Source: Nodosilinea sp. E11
GTDB lineage: Bacteria > Cyanobacteriota > Cyanobacteriia > Phormidesmidales > Phormidesmidaceae
Reading direction: 5' to 3'
Assembly: GCF_032813545.1 (NCBI RefSeq)
Contig: NZ_CP136520.1
Coordinates: 2,102,001 to 2,166,000, forward strand
DNA length: 64,000 nucleotides
Part shown: positions 17,690-28,956 of the stretch, one piece after another
How the letters are laid out: each line of letters opens with the position of its first letter
Position numbering within the stretch: position 1 is the first letter of the stretch
Made by a program: the position numbers and the translations under genes
The notes under the pieces: model-generated
Databases searched by the model: none
Told to the model about the DNA's origin: nothing
The model's input: only the letters and a program-made list of their open reading frames with translations

Positions 17690-18547
17690 TTAGCGCTGAG
17701 CCAGCACGTGATCTTGCAAAAACTCCTGTAATCGCTGACTAAACTCATCCCCCGCCCAGGTGGTGAGATCGTTGTGGTCTGCATTGGCCACCAGCCACAG
17801 CGATTTTGGCTCTTCACTGGCCTGGTAAAGCATCTCGCCCATGGTGACCGGCACCGAGGCATCAGCGAGACCGTGCAGGTATAGAGTGGGCATTTTTAGC
17901 CCTTCGACCTTGGCGATGGAATTAAATCGCTGGGTCAACAACTGCCGCACCGGAAACCAGCGGTTGTACTGCGACAGGGTAGCCATATCGGCCATAGAGG
18001 TAAAGGTGCCTTCTACGATGAGCCCCGCTAAATTGGGGATGCGACTAGCGAGGTCAATGCCAATCGCCCCCCCCAGGGAATGGCCGTAGATCACTAAATG
18101 CTGAGGGGCAACCCCTTTCTCGCGGTGCAAAAACTGCCAAGCTGACCAAGCATCCTCGTAGAGCTGCTGCTCGCGAGGAAAGGGGCCAGAACTCAACCCG
18201 TAGCCCCGATAGTCGATCACCAGGACCGCCGCACCGAGCGATCGCAACGCCATCGCCTTGCCCAGGTTGCTAGAGACATTGCCAGCGTTGCCGTGCAGGT
18301 ACAAAAACGTCAAATCTGTGTGCTGATCGGCGGGCAGCCACCACCCATGCAGGTGACCGCCCTGCTCTGCATCTATGGGAATACGCACATCCTGGTAGAC
18401 CAACCCGAAGGCGCTAGGGGTGGTTTCTAAGATAGGGCTGGGCAAGTACATCAGGTTTCGCTGCGCCAGCCACAGCCAGCCGCACAGCGAGATATAAACT
18501 ATTCCTGCAATGCCCAAAACGCCGAGAACAAGATTGAACATGGGCAT
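17690..18547 (-). CDS. Alpha/beta hydrolase (membrane-anchored, BEM46-like)
   Basis: A 285-residue serine hydrolase with one N-terminal membrane segment (MFNLVLGVLGIAGIVYISLCGWLWL). Catalytic elements are the oxyanion strand FLYLHGNAGNVSS, the nucleophile elbow IYGHSLGG, the acid in GLADASVPV and the base in ANADHNDL. This is the BEM46/ABHD13-like pattern. Two closely spaced ATGs (18547 and 18541) are both plausible; longer open frame upstream lacks similarity. The substrate is unknown. Confidence 0.85.
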   Translation of the reverse strand: MPMFNLVLGVLGIAGIVYISLCGWLWLAQRNLMYLPSPILETTPSAFGLVYQDVRIPIDAEQGGHLHGWWLPADQHTDLTFLYLHGNAGNVSSNLGKAMALRSLGAAVLVIDYRGYGLSSGPFPREQQLYEDAWSAWQFLHREKGVAPQHLVIYGHSLGGAIGIDLASRIPNLAGLIVEGTFTSMADMATLSQYNRWFPVRQLLTQRFNSIAKVEGLKMPTLYLHGLADASVPVTMGEMLYQASEEPKSLWLVANADHNDLTTWAGDEFSQRLQEFLQDHVLAQR

Positions 18548-18743
18548 GGAGGGAAAGGTGACGAAGGGAAGGTTAGAGTCGTTGGATGAATGGCCAACTG
18601 ACCAACAGTCTTGAGGATACTGCTCTTTATTATGGGGGATCGGCTCTAGGTCCCCATGCTTCTTTGTGACGATTTTTTCGCTGTGAATATAGGGTGAAGA
18701 AATAGGCCCTCGTCGGTGCCCCCTCAACTCTCCTCCGTCAGGT

Positions 18744-20195
18744 TTAGGCCATCTTTGGCTGACGCTGATACCACTCCGTCGATTGCTCGTAGGCATAGCC
18801 CACTTCAAACAGCAAATCTTCTCGCAGAACATTGCCGATCAGCTGTAGGCCAATGGGCAAGCCCTGGTCATCAAAGCCGCAGGGCAGACTGAGCCCTGGC
18901 AACCCAGCTAGGTTAACCGGAATGGTCATCAGGTCAGAGAGGTACATGCTGAGCGGGTCATCCACTTTCTCGCCTGCCTTAAAGGCGGTGGTGGGGGCGG
19001 TGGGACACACCAGCACATCCACCTGGCCAAAGGCCGCCTCAAAGTCTTGCTTGATCAGGGTACGCACCTTTTGGGCTTTGAGATAGTAGGCATCGTAGTA
19101 GCCCGCCGACAGCGCGTAGGTGCCAATCATAATGCGGCGCTTGACCTCAGCGCCAAAGCCCTCGGCACGGGTTTTGGTATACATCGACATCAAGCTGTCG
19201 TTGTTGTGGCGGGCACCGTACTTGACTCCGTCGTAGCGGGCCAGGTTGGAGGAGGCCTCCGACGGGGCAATGATGTAGTAGGTGGGCAGCCCGTAGGCAA
19301 ACCGAGGGCAGGAGATCTCTTGAATCTCGGCACCGAGCTGCTTGAGCTGTTGAATGGCCTGCTCGGTGGCGGCTCTAACGGCAGGGTCAATACCCTCGGC
19401 GGCAAAGGTTTCGGTGATGATGCCCACCTTGCGGCCCTTCAGGTCGGTTTTGAGGCTCTGGGTATAGTCGGGAACCGGCACATCTAGGCTGGTGGAGTCG
19501 CGTGGGTCGTGGCCCGCAATGCCCTGGAGCAGTAGGGCGGCATCTTCCACCGTCGGGGTCAGGGGGCCGATCTGATCGAGGGAGGAGGCGTAGGCGACGA
19601 GGCCAAACCGCGACACTAGGCCGTAGGTGGGCTTTAACCCTACAACACCGCAAAAGGAGGCGGGCTGACGAATAGACCCCCCGGTGTCTGAGCCCAAGGC
19701 CACGGCACATTCTCCAGCAGCCACGGCAGCGGCAGACCCGCCAGAGGAACCGCCCGGTACCCGAGTGACATCCCAAGGGTTACCGGTGACCTGGTAGGCA
19801 GAGTTTTCGGTAGAGCTGCCCATGGCAAACTCGTCGAGGTTGGTTTTGCCCAGGGCGATCGCCCCCGCCTGCCGCAGTTTGTCCGTCACCGTCGATTCAT
19901 AGGGGGGCACAAAATTCTCCAGAATCTTGGAACCGCAGGTGGTGCGCACACCCTCAGTACAGAGGTTGTCTTTCAGCGCGATAGGAATGCCGCTGAGCAT
20001 CCCAATGGTTTCACCAGCGGCGATGCGGGCATCGACCTGGGCGGCCTGGGCCAGAGCCTGATCGCCAGTGACGGTCAGATAGCTGTGAATTTGGGGCTCC
20101 AGGGCTGCAATTTGGTCGAGGTAGGCCTGGGTAATCTCCACCGCAGAGCGTTCTTTGCTGACCAACTGTTGATGCAGGGCGCGGATGACAGACAT
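18744..20195 (-). CDS. gatA: Asp-tRNA(Asn)/Glu-tRNA(Gln) amidotransferase subunit A
   Basis: GatA is the glutaminase subunit of the GatCAB complex that converts Glu-tRNA(Gln) to Gln-tRNA(Gln), which cyanobacteria need because they lack GlnRS. The 483-residue product carries the amidase-signature Lys-cisSer-Ser triad ([21 protein letters not shown] with [10 protein letters not shown]). AAGGAG seven bases before the ATG at 20195 fixes the start. gatB and gatC are not in this window, as is usual for cyanobacteria where the genes are dispersed. Confidence 0.97.
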   Translation of the reverse strand: MSVIRALHQQLVSKERSAVEITQAYLDQIAALEPQIHSYLTVTGDQALAQAAQVDARIAAGETIGMLSGIPIALKDNLCTEGVRTTCGSKILENFVPPYESTVTDKLRQAGAIALGKTNLDEFAMGSSTENSAYQVTGNPWDVTRVPGGSSGGSAAAVAAGECAVALGSDTGGSIRQPASFCGVVGLKPTYGLVSRFGLVAYASSLDQIGPLTPTVEDAALLLQGIAGHDPRDSTSLDVPVPDYTQSLKTDLKGRKVGIITETFAAEGIDPAVRAATEQAIQQLKQLGAEIQEISCPRFAYGLPTYYIIAPSEASSNLARYDGVKYGARHNNDSLMSMYTKTRAEGFGAEVKRRIMIGTYALSAGYYDAYYLKAQKVRTLIKQDFEAAFGQVDVLVCPTAPTTAFKAGEKVDDPLSMYLSDLMTIPVNLAGLPGLSLPCGFDDQGLPIGLQLIGNVLREDLLFEVGYAYEQSTEWYQRQPKMA

Positions 20196-20284
20196 GGGAC
20201 TCCTTGACAACTAAAACCTGGGTGATCGACGTGCAACAGGCACCAACGTATCAGTATAGGAAGGATGGGGTGCGAAACGTCGTT

Positions 20285-20325
20285 AAACCTGAGAAACGTT
20301 TGAGCGCTCAAACGTTTTCAGGTTT
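20285..20325. repeat. Near-perfect 41-bp palindrome upstream of gatA
   Basis: AAACCTGAGAAACGTTTGAGC (20285-20305, first 20 bases AAACCTGAGAAACGTTTGAG) is matched by its inverse at 20306-20325 with a single mismatch and essentially no loop. The core AACGTTTGAGCGCTCAAACG resembles the AACGTTC units at 3272-3294. It may be a cruciform-forming repeat or an operator; on the + strand it is followed by TTTTT and could also terminate. Confidence 0.6.
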
Positions 20326-20430
20326 TTGGGGGCAATGTCTAACCAGACGGGCTAATGACAGACGGGGATCGTTGCAAGCAAACATCCTCATGATGTCAGC
20401 GATAGCTATAAAAGTCGGTAGCCCCAAACT

Positions 20431-20462
20431 AAAGGCCCGAAACCAAACGGCTTCGGGCCTTT
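20431..20462 (-). terminator. Terminator of the Bax-inhibitor-1-like gene
   Basis: A perfect 11-bp stem AAAGGCCCGAA / TTCGGGCCTTT with a 10-base loop begins 34 bases after the stop codon at 20496. The symmetrical A/T flanks allow it to work in both directions. Confidence 0.75.
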
Positions 20463-20495
20463 GCCAACTAGGGAGCGGTTGCCTTGGGGCGATCG

Positions 20496-21221
20496 CTAAT
20501 CGCGGTTGATGGCAATCAGCAGCCGCAGAATGAACACAAACAGGTTGATGTAGGTGAGGTACATCGACAGCGCTGCCGATAGGTACTGCTCATCTTTGTA
20601 GGTGCGGGGCAGAATGAAGAAATCAACCACCGAAGCGCCGCAAAACACCAGCACGCCCAGACCCGAGATGGCGATGTCGAGAAACTGGGGAACGGGGCCG
20701 CCAAACAGGGCAAAGATAAACTGACCAACCACCGCCAGCAGCACGGCTACAATGCCAATGCCGATGGTGCGGGTGAGGGCGAGGCCGTCTTCTTCAGACA
20801 GGTTAGAGCCAATTTGCCGAGCGGCGATAAAGACGACTCCGCAGGCTAGCGCTGCCGCCCCGATACCGTTGACGCCTACGCCAGCGGTACCAATTGCCAC
20901 GGCCAGCAGGCCGCTGAGGGTGTAACCCGTGAGCAGGCTATAGGTAGCCAGCAGGGGCAAAGCCGTGCTGTTGTTGCCCTTAGAGGCGACATTCATGGCC
21001 ACAAAAAACAGCGCAATCTGAGCGATGAATGCAACCCAGAAGGTGGGCATAAAAATGGCCGGGTTGCTGGCCATGACGCTCAGACCGCCAAAGGAACCCA
21101 GGGCAGTCAAAATTAGCCCGCCGCCGACAAAGGGCAGGGCCTTTTTGATCACGTTGGGGCCAACTAGGGTTTGCCCCTTAGCCTTACTGATGGCTTCACG
21201 AAAATTACTGGTATTACTCAA
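20496..21221 (-). CDS. Bax inhibitor-1/YccA family membrane protein
   Basis: A 241-residue, seven-helix membrane protein of the TMBIM/BI-1 superfamily: FVGGGLILTALGSFGGL, YSLLTGYTLSGLLAVAIG, GIGAAALACGVVFIAAR, FDIAISGLGVLVFCGASVVDFFILPR-type C-terminal region and LSMYLTYINLFVFILRLL. Bacterial members include calcium-leak channels (BsYetJ). It is monocistronic with its own terminator. Confidence 0.88.
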   Translation of the reverse strand: MSNTSNFREAISKAKGQTLVGPNVIKKALPFVGGGLILTALGSFGGLSVMASNPAIFMPTFWVAFIAQIALFFVAMNVASKGNNSTALPLLATYSLLTGYTLSGLLAVAIGTAGVGVNGIGAAALACGVVFIAARQIGSNLSEEDGLALTRTIGIGIVAVLLAVVGQFIFALFGGPVPQFLDIAISGLGVLVFCGASVVDFFILPRTYKDEQYLSAALSMYLTYINLFVFILRLLIAINRD

Positions 21222-21536
21222 AGCCCTATCCTCTACAACAAAATAGATTTGGCAAAATAGATTTAGCTGCCCCGGTCAGGGCGATCGCCTCAGCCAATCA
21301 AACGTCAGAGCTAGCTTAGCGGCTAAACCTAGGTAAGCCGTTTTTCCTTACTTAAATTTTAGTCAACTTTAATCAATTGGGTAGCCGTGGCGGGGTGTGG
21401 ATATCTACCCGCCAGTTGACCAAGGGTCACAGGTCGCTAGGGATGGCGGGCAGGGAAGATTACCATCGAAATAGCCTCGAAATGGCCATTGAAAGGGTGA
21501 CGGCGAGTTCAATTGTCTAACTTAAGGAGCGTGGGG
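21222..21536. other. Divergent promoter region without a gene
   Basis: This 315-base gap separates the minus-strand BI-1 gene and the plus-strand gene at 21537. An A+T-rich stretch lies at 21340-21385. I see no conserved element beyond AAGGAG before 21537. Confidence 0.5.
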
Positions 21537-22094
21537 ATGGTGGTTGACGCACCCAGAGAGAAGTCTTGTGGTCAGCAGCGGTCTAATTCCCGCTCTAAAG
21601 GGGCATCGCGACGCAGGCTGAGCTTGATCTGGGGAAGCATAGCTCTGGTCTCGCTGCTCTGGCCTGCGATCGCCCTGGCCCAAGACAGCTCCCCTGTGCA
21701 GTCAGACCGCGTAATTCGCTCCAACCGACGGATCATTATTCGGCAGTCGCCTCATATCTTGCGCCAGCCACCGATCATCATTTTGCCCTACCCCCGTCCT
21801 ATCCCCGAAGCCCAGCCGGTGCGGGTCGAGTTCGATGCCCAAGGCACTGAATGGGGGTCTGTCTATCTCGACAACCGCCTAATTTATCGACCCCACAACT
21901 TCGATCGCCAAGAAACTCTCTACCTGCCGCCCGGTGGCTACCGCCTCGAAATTACCGGAGTGGTGCGCTCCGATGTCTGGGCCAGTGGATACCTCGACCT
22001 GGGCCGCGATAGCTCCCGGCTGGTGGTGATTCGCTTCTCCAAAACCGAAGGGGTAACGGTATCGGGCAGCCCCTACGTGTGGATCCCAGACTAG
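21537..22094 (+). CDS. Hypothetical exported protein with PEGA-like beta domain
   Basis: A 185-residue protein. An N-terminal basic region and hydrophobic segment (LIWGSIALVSLLWPAIALAQ) form a signal peptide. The C-terminal half (RVEFDAQGTEWGSVYLDNRLIYRP, ETLYLPPGGYRLEITGV, SGYLDLGRDSSRLVVIRFSK) looks like a PEGA-type beta-sandwich module with the PPG-Y motif. AAGGAG lies seven bases before the ATG at 21537 and sets the start. The function is unknown; cell-envelope location is inferred. Confidence 0.7.
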   Translation: MVVDAPREKSCGQQRSNSRSKGASRRRLSLIWGSIALVSLLWPAIALAQDSSPVQSDRVIRSNRRIIIRQSPHILRQPPIIILPYPRPIPEAQPVRVEFDAQGTEWGSVYLDNRLIYRPHNFDRQETLYLPPGGYRLEITGVVRSDVWASGYLDLGRDSSRLVVIRFSKTEGVTVSGSPYVWIPD

Positions 22095-22152
22095 GGGTTG
22101 AAGGTTGACAAGTGGAACCCCTCCGACCTGCCAACCTTCCGACCTGCTAACC

Positions 22153-23742
22153 CTAAGCTAGAGCTGCAATCTTGATCGCGTCAGGATGACCGGGGTTGCC
22201 GTGGATCACTAGACTGCGCTGGTTGGCATGGAGGTGACGGGCGATCGCATAGATAGTCTCGATCTCGTCGGGGGCTCCTGCCTGGACGGCCAGTTCTGCC
22301 AGGCTCAGCGGTTCTGCACTGTGGGCTAGCGCCTTGACCACCGCCTGCTGAAGGTCGAGCACCCCAGCGGCAGCCTGCTTGCCCGCCTCAACCCCCGGCT
22401 GGTGGTAGGCATTGATATTCACCAGCGAGGCGTAGAAGCCCACCGCCCGCTCATACAGCGCAATCATCGCCCCTACCGTATGGGCATTGACTTCGGGAAT
22501 GGTCAGGGTAATCGAGCCGCGACTGTTTTCGTACAGAGCTTTGCGGGTGCCTTGCAAAAAGCCAAACAGGTAGTCGCCGCTGGTGGTGCCCGGCTCTAGC
22601 TCTACCGACTCGCCTGCGCGGTCTTTGAGCACCTCAATGAAGGTGACAAAGAAGCTGGCCACACCTTCGCGCAACTGCTGCACGTAGGCGTGCTGGTCGG
22701 TAGAGCCCTTATTGCCGTAGACAGCAATGCCCTGGTAAACCAGGTTGCCATCGAGGTCTTTTTCTTTGCCCAGCGACTCCATCACCAGCTGTTGCAGGTA
22801 GCGGCTAAACAGCAGCAGGCTGTCTTTGTAGGGCAGCACCACCATGTCTTTTTCGCCCTTGCCGTTGCCCGCGTAGTACCAGGCGAGGGCTATCAGAGCA
22901 GCGGGGTTGCGGCGCAGGTCGGGCACGCGGGTGGCAGTATCCATTTCGCGTGCGCCGCCGAGAATGGAGCGAATACTGATGTTTTGCAGAGCGGCGGGTA
23001 GCAGCCCCACCGCCGACAGCTCAGAGGTGCGCCCGCCCACCCAGTCTCGCATCGGGAAGGTGGTCAGCCAGCCTTCGCTGAGAGCCTGGTTCTCCAGCTT
23101 GCTGCCCCGCCCGGTGATCGCAACGGCCTGCTTGGGAAAATTTAGCCCCCGCTGCTCAAACCGAGTGCGAACTTCGACCATACCGTTGCGGGTCTCGGCA
23201 GTGCCCCCCGACTTCGAGGTGACAATCACTAGGGTGGTGGGCAGTTTGTCTTCGAGGCGGGCCAGCAGGCGATCGATACCTTCGGGATCGGTGTTGTCAA
23301 TAAAGTGAATGTCTAGGGGCGGAAAGTCAGGCCCTAGGGCCTGGGCGACAAACTGCGGCCCTAAGGCCGAGCCACCAATGCCAATGGAGAGCACATCGGT
23401 GAAGCGCGCTTGGCCAGGGGGGCAAATGCCGCCGGTACGCACCTGGCTAGCAAACTGCTCAATGCTGGTCAGGGTTTCGAGAATGTCTTGCTTGAGTTCT
23501 GGGGTGGGGGCGAGGTCGGCATCGCGCAGCCAGTAGTGACCCACCATGCGATCTTCGTCGGGGTTAGCGATCGCCCCGGCCTCCAACGCGGCCATATCAG
23601 CAAAGGCTTTCTCAAAGCGGGGCTGCATCTGGGCGACGAAGTCATGGTCAAAGCCCATACGGCTGACATCGAGATAAAAGCTCAGACCTTCGTGGTAGTA
23701 GAGCCAGTCTTTGTAGCGTTGCCAGAGGTCAGCTGCGTCCAT
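22153..23742 (-). CDS. pgi: Glucose-6-phosphate isomerase
   Basis: This interconverts glucose 6-phosphate and fructose 6-phosphate, linking glycolysis, the Calvin cycle outputs and glycogen synthesis. The 529-residue product shows the sugar-isomerase motifs [27 protein letters not shown] and the C-terminal [15 protein letters not shown], with [16 protein letters not shown]. The start is the ATG at 23742, preceded by GAGGAG nine bases upstream. The region between it and mscL (23743-24044) is a divergent promoter zone. Confidence 0.97.
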   Translation of the reverse strand: MDAADLWQRYKDWLYYHEGLSFYLDVSRMGFDHDFVAQMQPRFEKAFADMAALEAGAIANPDEDRMVGHYWLRDADLAPTPELKQDILETLTSIEQFASQVRTGGICPPGQARFTDVLSIGIGGSALGPQFVAQALGPDFPPLDIHFIDNTDPEGIDRLLARLEDKLPTTLVIVTSKSGGTAETRNGMVEVRTRFEQRGLNFPKQAVAITGRGSKLENQALSEGWLTTFPMRDWVGGRTSELSAVGLLPAALQNISIRSILGGAREMDTATRVPDLRRNPAALIALAWYYAGNGKGEKDMVVLPYKDSLLLFSRYLQQLVMESLGKEKDLDGNLVYQGIAVYGNKGSTDQHAYVQQLREGVASFFVTFIEVLKDRAGESVELEPGTTSGDYLFGFLQGTRKALYENSRGSITLTIPEVNAHTVGAMIALYERAVGFYASLVNINAYHQPGVEAGKQAAAGVLDLQQAVVKALAHSAEPLSLAELAVQAGAPDEIETIYAIARHLHANQRSLVIHGNPGHPDAIKIAALA

Positions 23743-24044
23743 CCTGTCACTCCTCGGTCTAACCGTGTTCACTAACGTCCTGAGGTGCAGTTTAAGATAG
23801 GACGGCGACGACAACAAAAAGGCTAGCTAAACATACCGCTAGTCTGGGGCAAGGAGCGGTAAAGCGATCGCTCCAGATTGCTCAAATCACGGGACCGCGC
23901 CTCCGGAATCTCACCTTTAGCGGCGGTTTGATCCGTTAAACTGGCGGCGATCGCAGGTTTTCTAGCTTAAGCTCCACACATAGATTCTTCGGAGACAGTG
24001 TACTACTCTATCTCTGTGGGTAAAACGGTTAAGGAGTAAGGGGT
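23743..24044. other. Divergent pgi/mscL promoter region
   Basis: There is no gene in these 302 bases. Several HIP1-type GCGATCGC sites lie here. AAGGAG occurs just upstream of mscL. No promoter could be assigned with confidence. Confidence 0.5.
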
Positions 24045-24467
24045 ATGGCGAATGGTACGGGGAGGCGACGTGGTCGCGTGCGCAGCGTTTGGGATGACTT
24101 TAGAGCCTTTGCCCTCAAGGGCAACGTTGTGGAGCTGGCCGTAGCGGTGATCATTGGTGGGGCCTTTGGGGCCATTATCACCTCTTTAGTCGAAGATATC
24201 TTGATGCCTGCCATCATTAACCCTCTGCTGGCAGAAGCTGGTACTGACTGGCGTGAAGCCGTTGTCGGGCCAGGCATTCGTTTGGGCAGCTTTTTGGGCA
24301 CCATCATCGACTTTTTGATTATTGCCTTGGTGCTCTATGTCATTATTCGAGCTTTTGAGCGCCTGAGGCGGAAAGAGGCCGCCGCCGATCCAGAACCCAC
24401 CATCGAAGAAAAGCTTAACGACACCCTGACTCGGTTGACCGACTACCTAGAAAGCCGTTCTCGGTAG
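24045..24467 (+). CDS. mscL: Large-conductance mechanosensitive channel
   Basis: A 140-residue MscL homopentamer subunit that releases solutes on hypo-osmotic shock. It has the N-terminal amphipathic helix (VWDDFRAFALKGNVVELAVAVIIGGAFGAIITSLVEDILMP, TM1 with its Gly/Ala-rich pore lining), TM2 (GSFLGTIIDFLIIALVLYVIIRAFERL) and the C-terminal EEKLNDTLTRL helix. The N terminus carries an extra Arg-rich stretch (GTGRRRGRVR). AAGGAG precedes the ATG at good spacing. Confidence 0.96.
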   Translation: MANGTGRRRGRVRSVWDDFRAFALKGNVVELAVAVIIGGAFGAIITSLVEDILMPAIINPLLAEAGTDWREAVVGPGIRLGSFLGTIIDFLIIALVLYVIIRAFERLRRKEAAADPEPTIEEKLNDTLTRLTDYLESRSR

Positions 24468-24567
24468 TCACCATTGGACAGATCAGCGGTCTGACCCCGG
24501 GCAGAGACAACTTTTAGCCAGAGTCGCTATAGTGAGGGCTAATTATTGGCTTCTGCCTGGTTTTTCT

Positions 24568-24774
24568 ATGGCTTCTCAGCGTCTCACCAAACTCATCGAC
24601 TTTCTTCAAACCGAGTTAGCGGTCTCATCGGAGGCGATCGCTATGGGTCTGCGCAAAGCGGGGCAGACGACAAACTTATTGCCCATGGCACTGTGGCAGT
24701 ACGGCTTGGTAACCACTGAACAGCTCAGCCAAATTTTTGATTGGCTTGAGGAGTTTGGCCCCGCTGCCCCCTAA
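24568..24774 (+). CDS. DUF2949 family protein
   Basis: A 68-residue cyanobacterial protein: MASQRLTKLIDFLQTELAVS, GLRKAGQTTNLLPMALWQYGLVTTEQLSQIFDWLEEF. The pattern with LPMxLWQYGLVTxxQLxxIFDWLE is that of DUF2949. The function is unknown. The ATG at 24568 gives the family-length product; the frame extends upstream without similarity. Confidence 0.8.
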   Translation: MASQRLTKLIDFLQTELAVSSEAIAMGLRKAGQTTNLLPMALWQYGLVTTEQLSQIFDWLEEFGPAAP

Positions 24775-24843
24775 ATACGAGGGCAAGTGGTCGAGGCCAA
24801 GACTGCGCTTCAAAGTGTTGCGGTAGTTACCAATTGCCTTCAA

Positions 24844-25203
24844 CTAAAATTCGTCGTCGCTATAGCTCATAGTCGATTCGTTATCGCGGCGAGACCCCAA
24901 CAAATCAAGCCGATCGACCCGCACTACTGGCTTTGAACGGGCTGCTCCCGTAGCGCGATCTTGCCAGTGGTCGAGCTTAAGAGCACCGCTTATACCAATC
25001 AAACTACCTTTGCGCACATAGTTAGCGGCGACTTCGGCATTTTTGCCCCAGAGCTCTAGATTAAACCAGTCGGGCTTGTCATCTCGACTGGATCGCCGCC
25101 GCACCGCTAGGGTCAAGTTGCACACCACGGTGCCCGACTCAAAATATTTGACCTCTGGGTCAGTGCCGACGCGGCCTACCAGAGTCACCACATTGATCGT
25201 CAT
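24844..25203 (-). CDS. ssb: Single-stranded DNA-binding protein
   Basis: A 119-residue OB-fold SSB: INVVTLVGRVGTDPEVKYFESGTVVCNLTLAVRRR, WFNLELWGKNAEVAANYVRKGSLIGISGAL and an acidic C-terminal tip ending DDEF. The tip resembles the classic DDDIPF/DDEF partner-binding tail but lacks the long linker. The ATG at 25203 is the family start. Cyanobacteria often have several ssb genes, so it may not be the main one. Confidence 0.93.
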   Translation of the reverse strand: MTINVVTLVGRVGTDPEVKYFESGTVVCNLTLAVRRRSSRDDKPDWFNLELWGKNAEVAANYVRKGSLIGISGALKLDHWQDRATGAARSKPVVRVDRLDLLGSRRDNESTMSYSDDEF

Positions 25204-26549
<1,346 letters not shown>

Positions 26550-26582
26550 GTCCGCGTTAGAGTCGTCATCTACCCCGAAAGT

Positions 26583-27407
26583 ATGTTTGCTCTACGCCGC
26601 TGGTGGACACGTCATGCCCTCAAAGCGGGAATGGTCACTCTGGCCGTTTCCTCTGCTTGGCTATTGCGGGCCAGTGATGGGGCCTTGATCTACGAAGCCT
26701 ATCACTGGATGACTCGGCCCTTGCAGCCGGGATTAAGCCGTGAACAGCAGTTTGAAAATAGCTATATTCTTGAGCTTCAGCAACGCATTGTGGAGCTAGA
26801 GAATCAAAACCGCGCCCTCCAAACTCTCGATGCCTACGAAGGCACCATTACCACCGAGGGCATTCGCGCTACGGTAATTGGTCGGGGGGCCGACCACTGG
26901 TGGCAGCATGTCATTCTCAATCGGGGCACGCGCAGTGGTGTGGCTGTGGGCCATGTAGTGACCGGCCCGGGTGGTCTAGTGGGTCGGGTGGTCGCGGTGT
27001 CGCCCAGCACCTCACGGGTGTTGTTGGTGAGTGACCCTACTAGCCGGGTGGGTGCGAAGGTAAGCCGCAGCCGCGCCATGGGCGTGGTGCGAGGGCAGTC
27101 TAACAACCGGGTGGTAATGGAGTTTTTTGAAAAGCTGCCTGACATCAACACGGGCGATGTGATCGTTACGTCTTCCTATAGTCGTCTGTTCCCCCGCGAT
27201 ATTCCCATCGGGCGGATTGAATCGATTGATCTAACCAAAAGCCCTGCTCCAGAGGCGGTGATTCAGCTATCGTCGCCGCTGCCGGTGCTGGAATGGGCCA
27301 TTATTCATCCGTTTGAACCTCAAGAGACCGTTGACGATCCGGTGCTACCTGGGGCCAACCCAGAGAACGGGGCAGTACCGGATGACAACGCTGGGTCAGG
27401 GTTATGA
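26583..27407 (+). CDS. mreC: Rod shape-determining protein MreC
   Basis: A 274-residue bitopic membrane protein: N-terminal membrane segment (LKAGMVTLAVSSAWLLRA), a coiled-coil (FENSYILELQQRIVELENQNRALQTL) and the periplasmic beta-barrel domain (ATVIGRGADHWWQHVILNRGTRSGVAVGHVV, GLVGRVVAVSPSTSRVLLVSDP, GDVIVTSSYSRLFPRDIPIGRIE). It couples MreB to wall synthases. The last four bases overlap the mreD start (ATGA). Confidence 0.95.
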   Translation: MFALRRWWTRHALKAGMVTLAVSSAWLLRASDGALIYEAYHWMTRPLQPGLSREQQFENSYILELQQRIVELENQNRALQTLDAYEGTITTEGIRATVIGRGADHWWQHVILNRGTRSGVAVGHVVTGPGGLVGRVVAVSPSTSRVLLVSDPTSRVGAKVSRSRAMGVVRGQSNNRVVMEFFEKLPDINTGDVIVTSSYSRLFPRDIPIGRIESIDLTKSPAPEAVIQLSSPLPVLEWAIIHPFEPQETVDDPVLPGANPENGAVPDDNAGSGL

Positions 27408-27976
27408 CCCAGGGTCTGCGGGTAGCATCGCTGCCGCTATGGCGGCGGCCTTGGGTAATTAATAGCGCTGTCACGGCGGCTTCGGTGGGGGCTTGCCTGC
27501 TGCTGCTGCCTAGCCGGATTCCGGGGATGCAGCTGCTAGGAGTGACGCCCCACTGGCTGCTGATCTGGGTAGTTGCCTGGAGCATTAAACGAACTCAATG
27601 GGAAGCTGCGATCGCAGGGCTAGTGCTAGGGCTGCTGCAAGATGCCATGACGTCTCCCGACCCGACCCACACCCTCAGCCTGATTGTGGTCGGCGTGTTG
27701 ACGGCCCGGCTGCAAAAGCAGCGCTACCTGCAAGAAGACATCGTATCGGTAGCGCTAATTGTCTTTGCGATGGCGGTGATTGCTGAAACGGTGCTGGCGC
27801 TGCAAATTAGCTTTCACCAGCTCATATCGACCACGTCTCTCTACCCACCCCTGGGCAAAATCTGGCTCTACCACCAGCGCATCGCCCTTAGCTCGGCTAT
27901 TTTAAGCAGCTTGTGGGCACCGGCCCTCTACTATCCGCTTAACCGCTGGTGGGATCGCTACCCGTCTGACGGGTAG
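27404..27976 (+). CDS. mreD: Rod shape-determining protein MreD
   Basis: A 190-residue polytopic membrane protein of the MreD family (WVINSAVTAASVGACLLLLPSRI, PHWLLIWVVAWSIKRTQWEAAIAGLVLGLLQDAMTSPD, LVFAMAVIAETVLALQI-like helices). Its overlap with mreC by ATGA implies translational coupling. It completes the mreBCD operon. Confidence 0.92.
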   Translation: MTQGLRVASLPLWRRPWVINSAVTAASVGACLLLLPSRIPGMQLLGVTPHWLLIWVVAWSIKRTQWEAAIAGLVLGLLQDAMTSPDPTHTLSLIVVGVLTARLQKQRYLQEDIVSVALIVFAMAVIAETVLALQISFHQLISTTSLYPPLGKIWLYHQRIALSSAILSSLWAPALYYPLNRWWDRYPSDG

Positions 27977-28024
27977 AAGTCTGGCAAGTAGCGATCGCAA
28001 CGAGAGCACCCCTAGCGTCAGTGT

Positions 28025-28762
28025 CTAGAGACGGTGTCGGTTTAAGGTCGATCGCCGCTGTAGCATCTGGCAGGCCGTCCACAGGTTAGGGATTAGGTGG
28101 GTAGGGCGAAACCCCTGGAGATAGGTGTTGCTGCGAATGCCGCAGGTCACGGCAACGGTATCGAGTCCGAGGGTTTGACCCGCCATAATGTCGGCTTCGG
28201 TGTCGCCAATCATCCACGACTGGCTGAGGTCGTAGCCCTGGCGCTGCTGGGTGGCGATCGCCGCTTGCAAGCGCTCAATTTTGTGACTAGCCTGGTTTTG
28301 GTAGGCGGCTTCTACCTCAGGCATGCCGTATAAGTCACTGATTGCCCAGCCGAGATCGTGCTGGTCTAGAAACCGCATCACCTGGTTGGGGGGCCGCAAC
28401 GTAACCAGTACCACCCGCACCCCACACTGGTGCAAAATATCTAGGCCTTCACGGGCCTGCACCTGTACCTGATCGTGATCGAGTAGGGTGGCGTGATTGA
28501 CGATGCGGCTCACCTGGCTGAGAAAGCTGTCAATATGATGACCTTCGAGACCCGACCAATGGGCAATTTGGCGATCGGGCACGCGGTTTTGTTTAAAGGT
28601 CCAAAACTGGGACTTAGAGAGGTAACGCACGGTCAAATTGTCGCCTTGAGCTGTAGCCAGGGCTTGAACCCAAGCTAGCCCCTGGCGATAGGTGGCGTAG
28701 TAGCGCTCAGAGACATCGGCTATGGGGCCGTCAAAGTCGCAAAAGATTGTAGTTGCGGACAT
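28025..28762 (-). CDS. HAD superfamily hydrolase
   Basis: A 245-residue HAD phosphatase-like protein. The nucleophile motif FCDFDGPIAD (DxD) lies at the N terminus, motif II VVLVTLR in the middle and motif IV GDTEADIMAGQTLGLDTVAVTCGIRS with the acidic pair. The long cap insertion (residues about 20-100) is alpha-helical, as in phosphoglycolate-phosphatase-type members. The substrate is not assigned. It is convergent with mreD. Confidence 0.85.
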   Translation of the reverse strand: MSATTIFCDFDGPIADVSERYYATYRQGLAWVQALATAQGDNLTVRYLSKSQFWTFKQNRVPDRQIAHWSGLEGHHIDSFLSQVSRIVNHATLLDHDQVQVQAREGLDILHQCGVRVVLVTLRPPNQVMRFLDQHDLGWAISDLYGMPEVEAAYQNQASHKIERLQAAIATQQRQGYDLSQSWMIGDTEADIMAGQTLGLDTVAVTCGIRSNTYLQGFRPTHLIPNLWTACQMLQRRSTLNRHRL

Positions 28763-28956
28763 GGGCTACAGAAACTCCTCACCGTTAGGGCGACCTGGTG
28801 CATACCACCAACTGACACCTTGTATAAGCTTTGTTAATGGTTTCTTTACAAACCTCAAAGCTCATTTACTGTAGCAACCTCCATTCAAAATGGCTACTGG
28901 GTATCCCCTTAGTCTTCGCTTCACGGTGATACTCCGTTGAATGAAAAAGCTCGCCT

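Noticed and set aside
24532..24567. Upstream extension of the DUF2949 gene
   Set aside because: The frame is open but the added residues do not resemble the family N terminus, which begins at the ATG at 24568.
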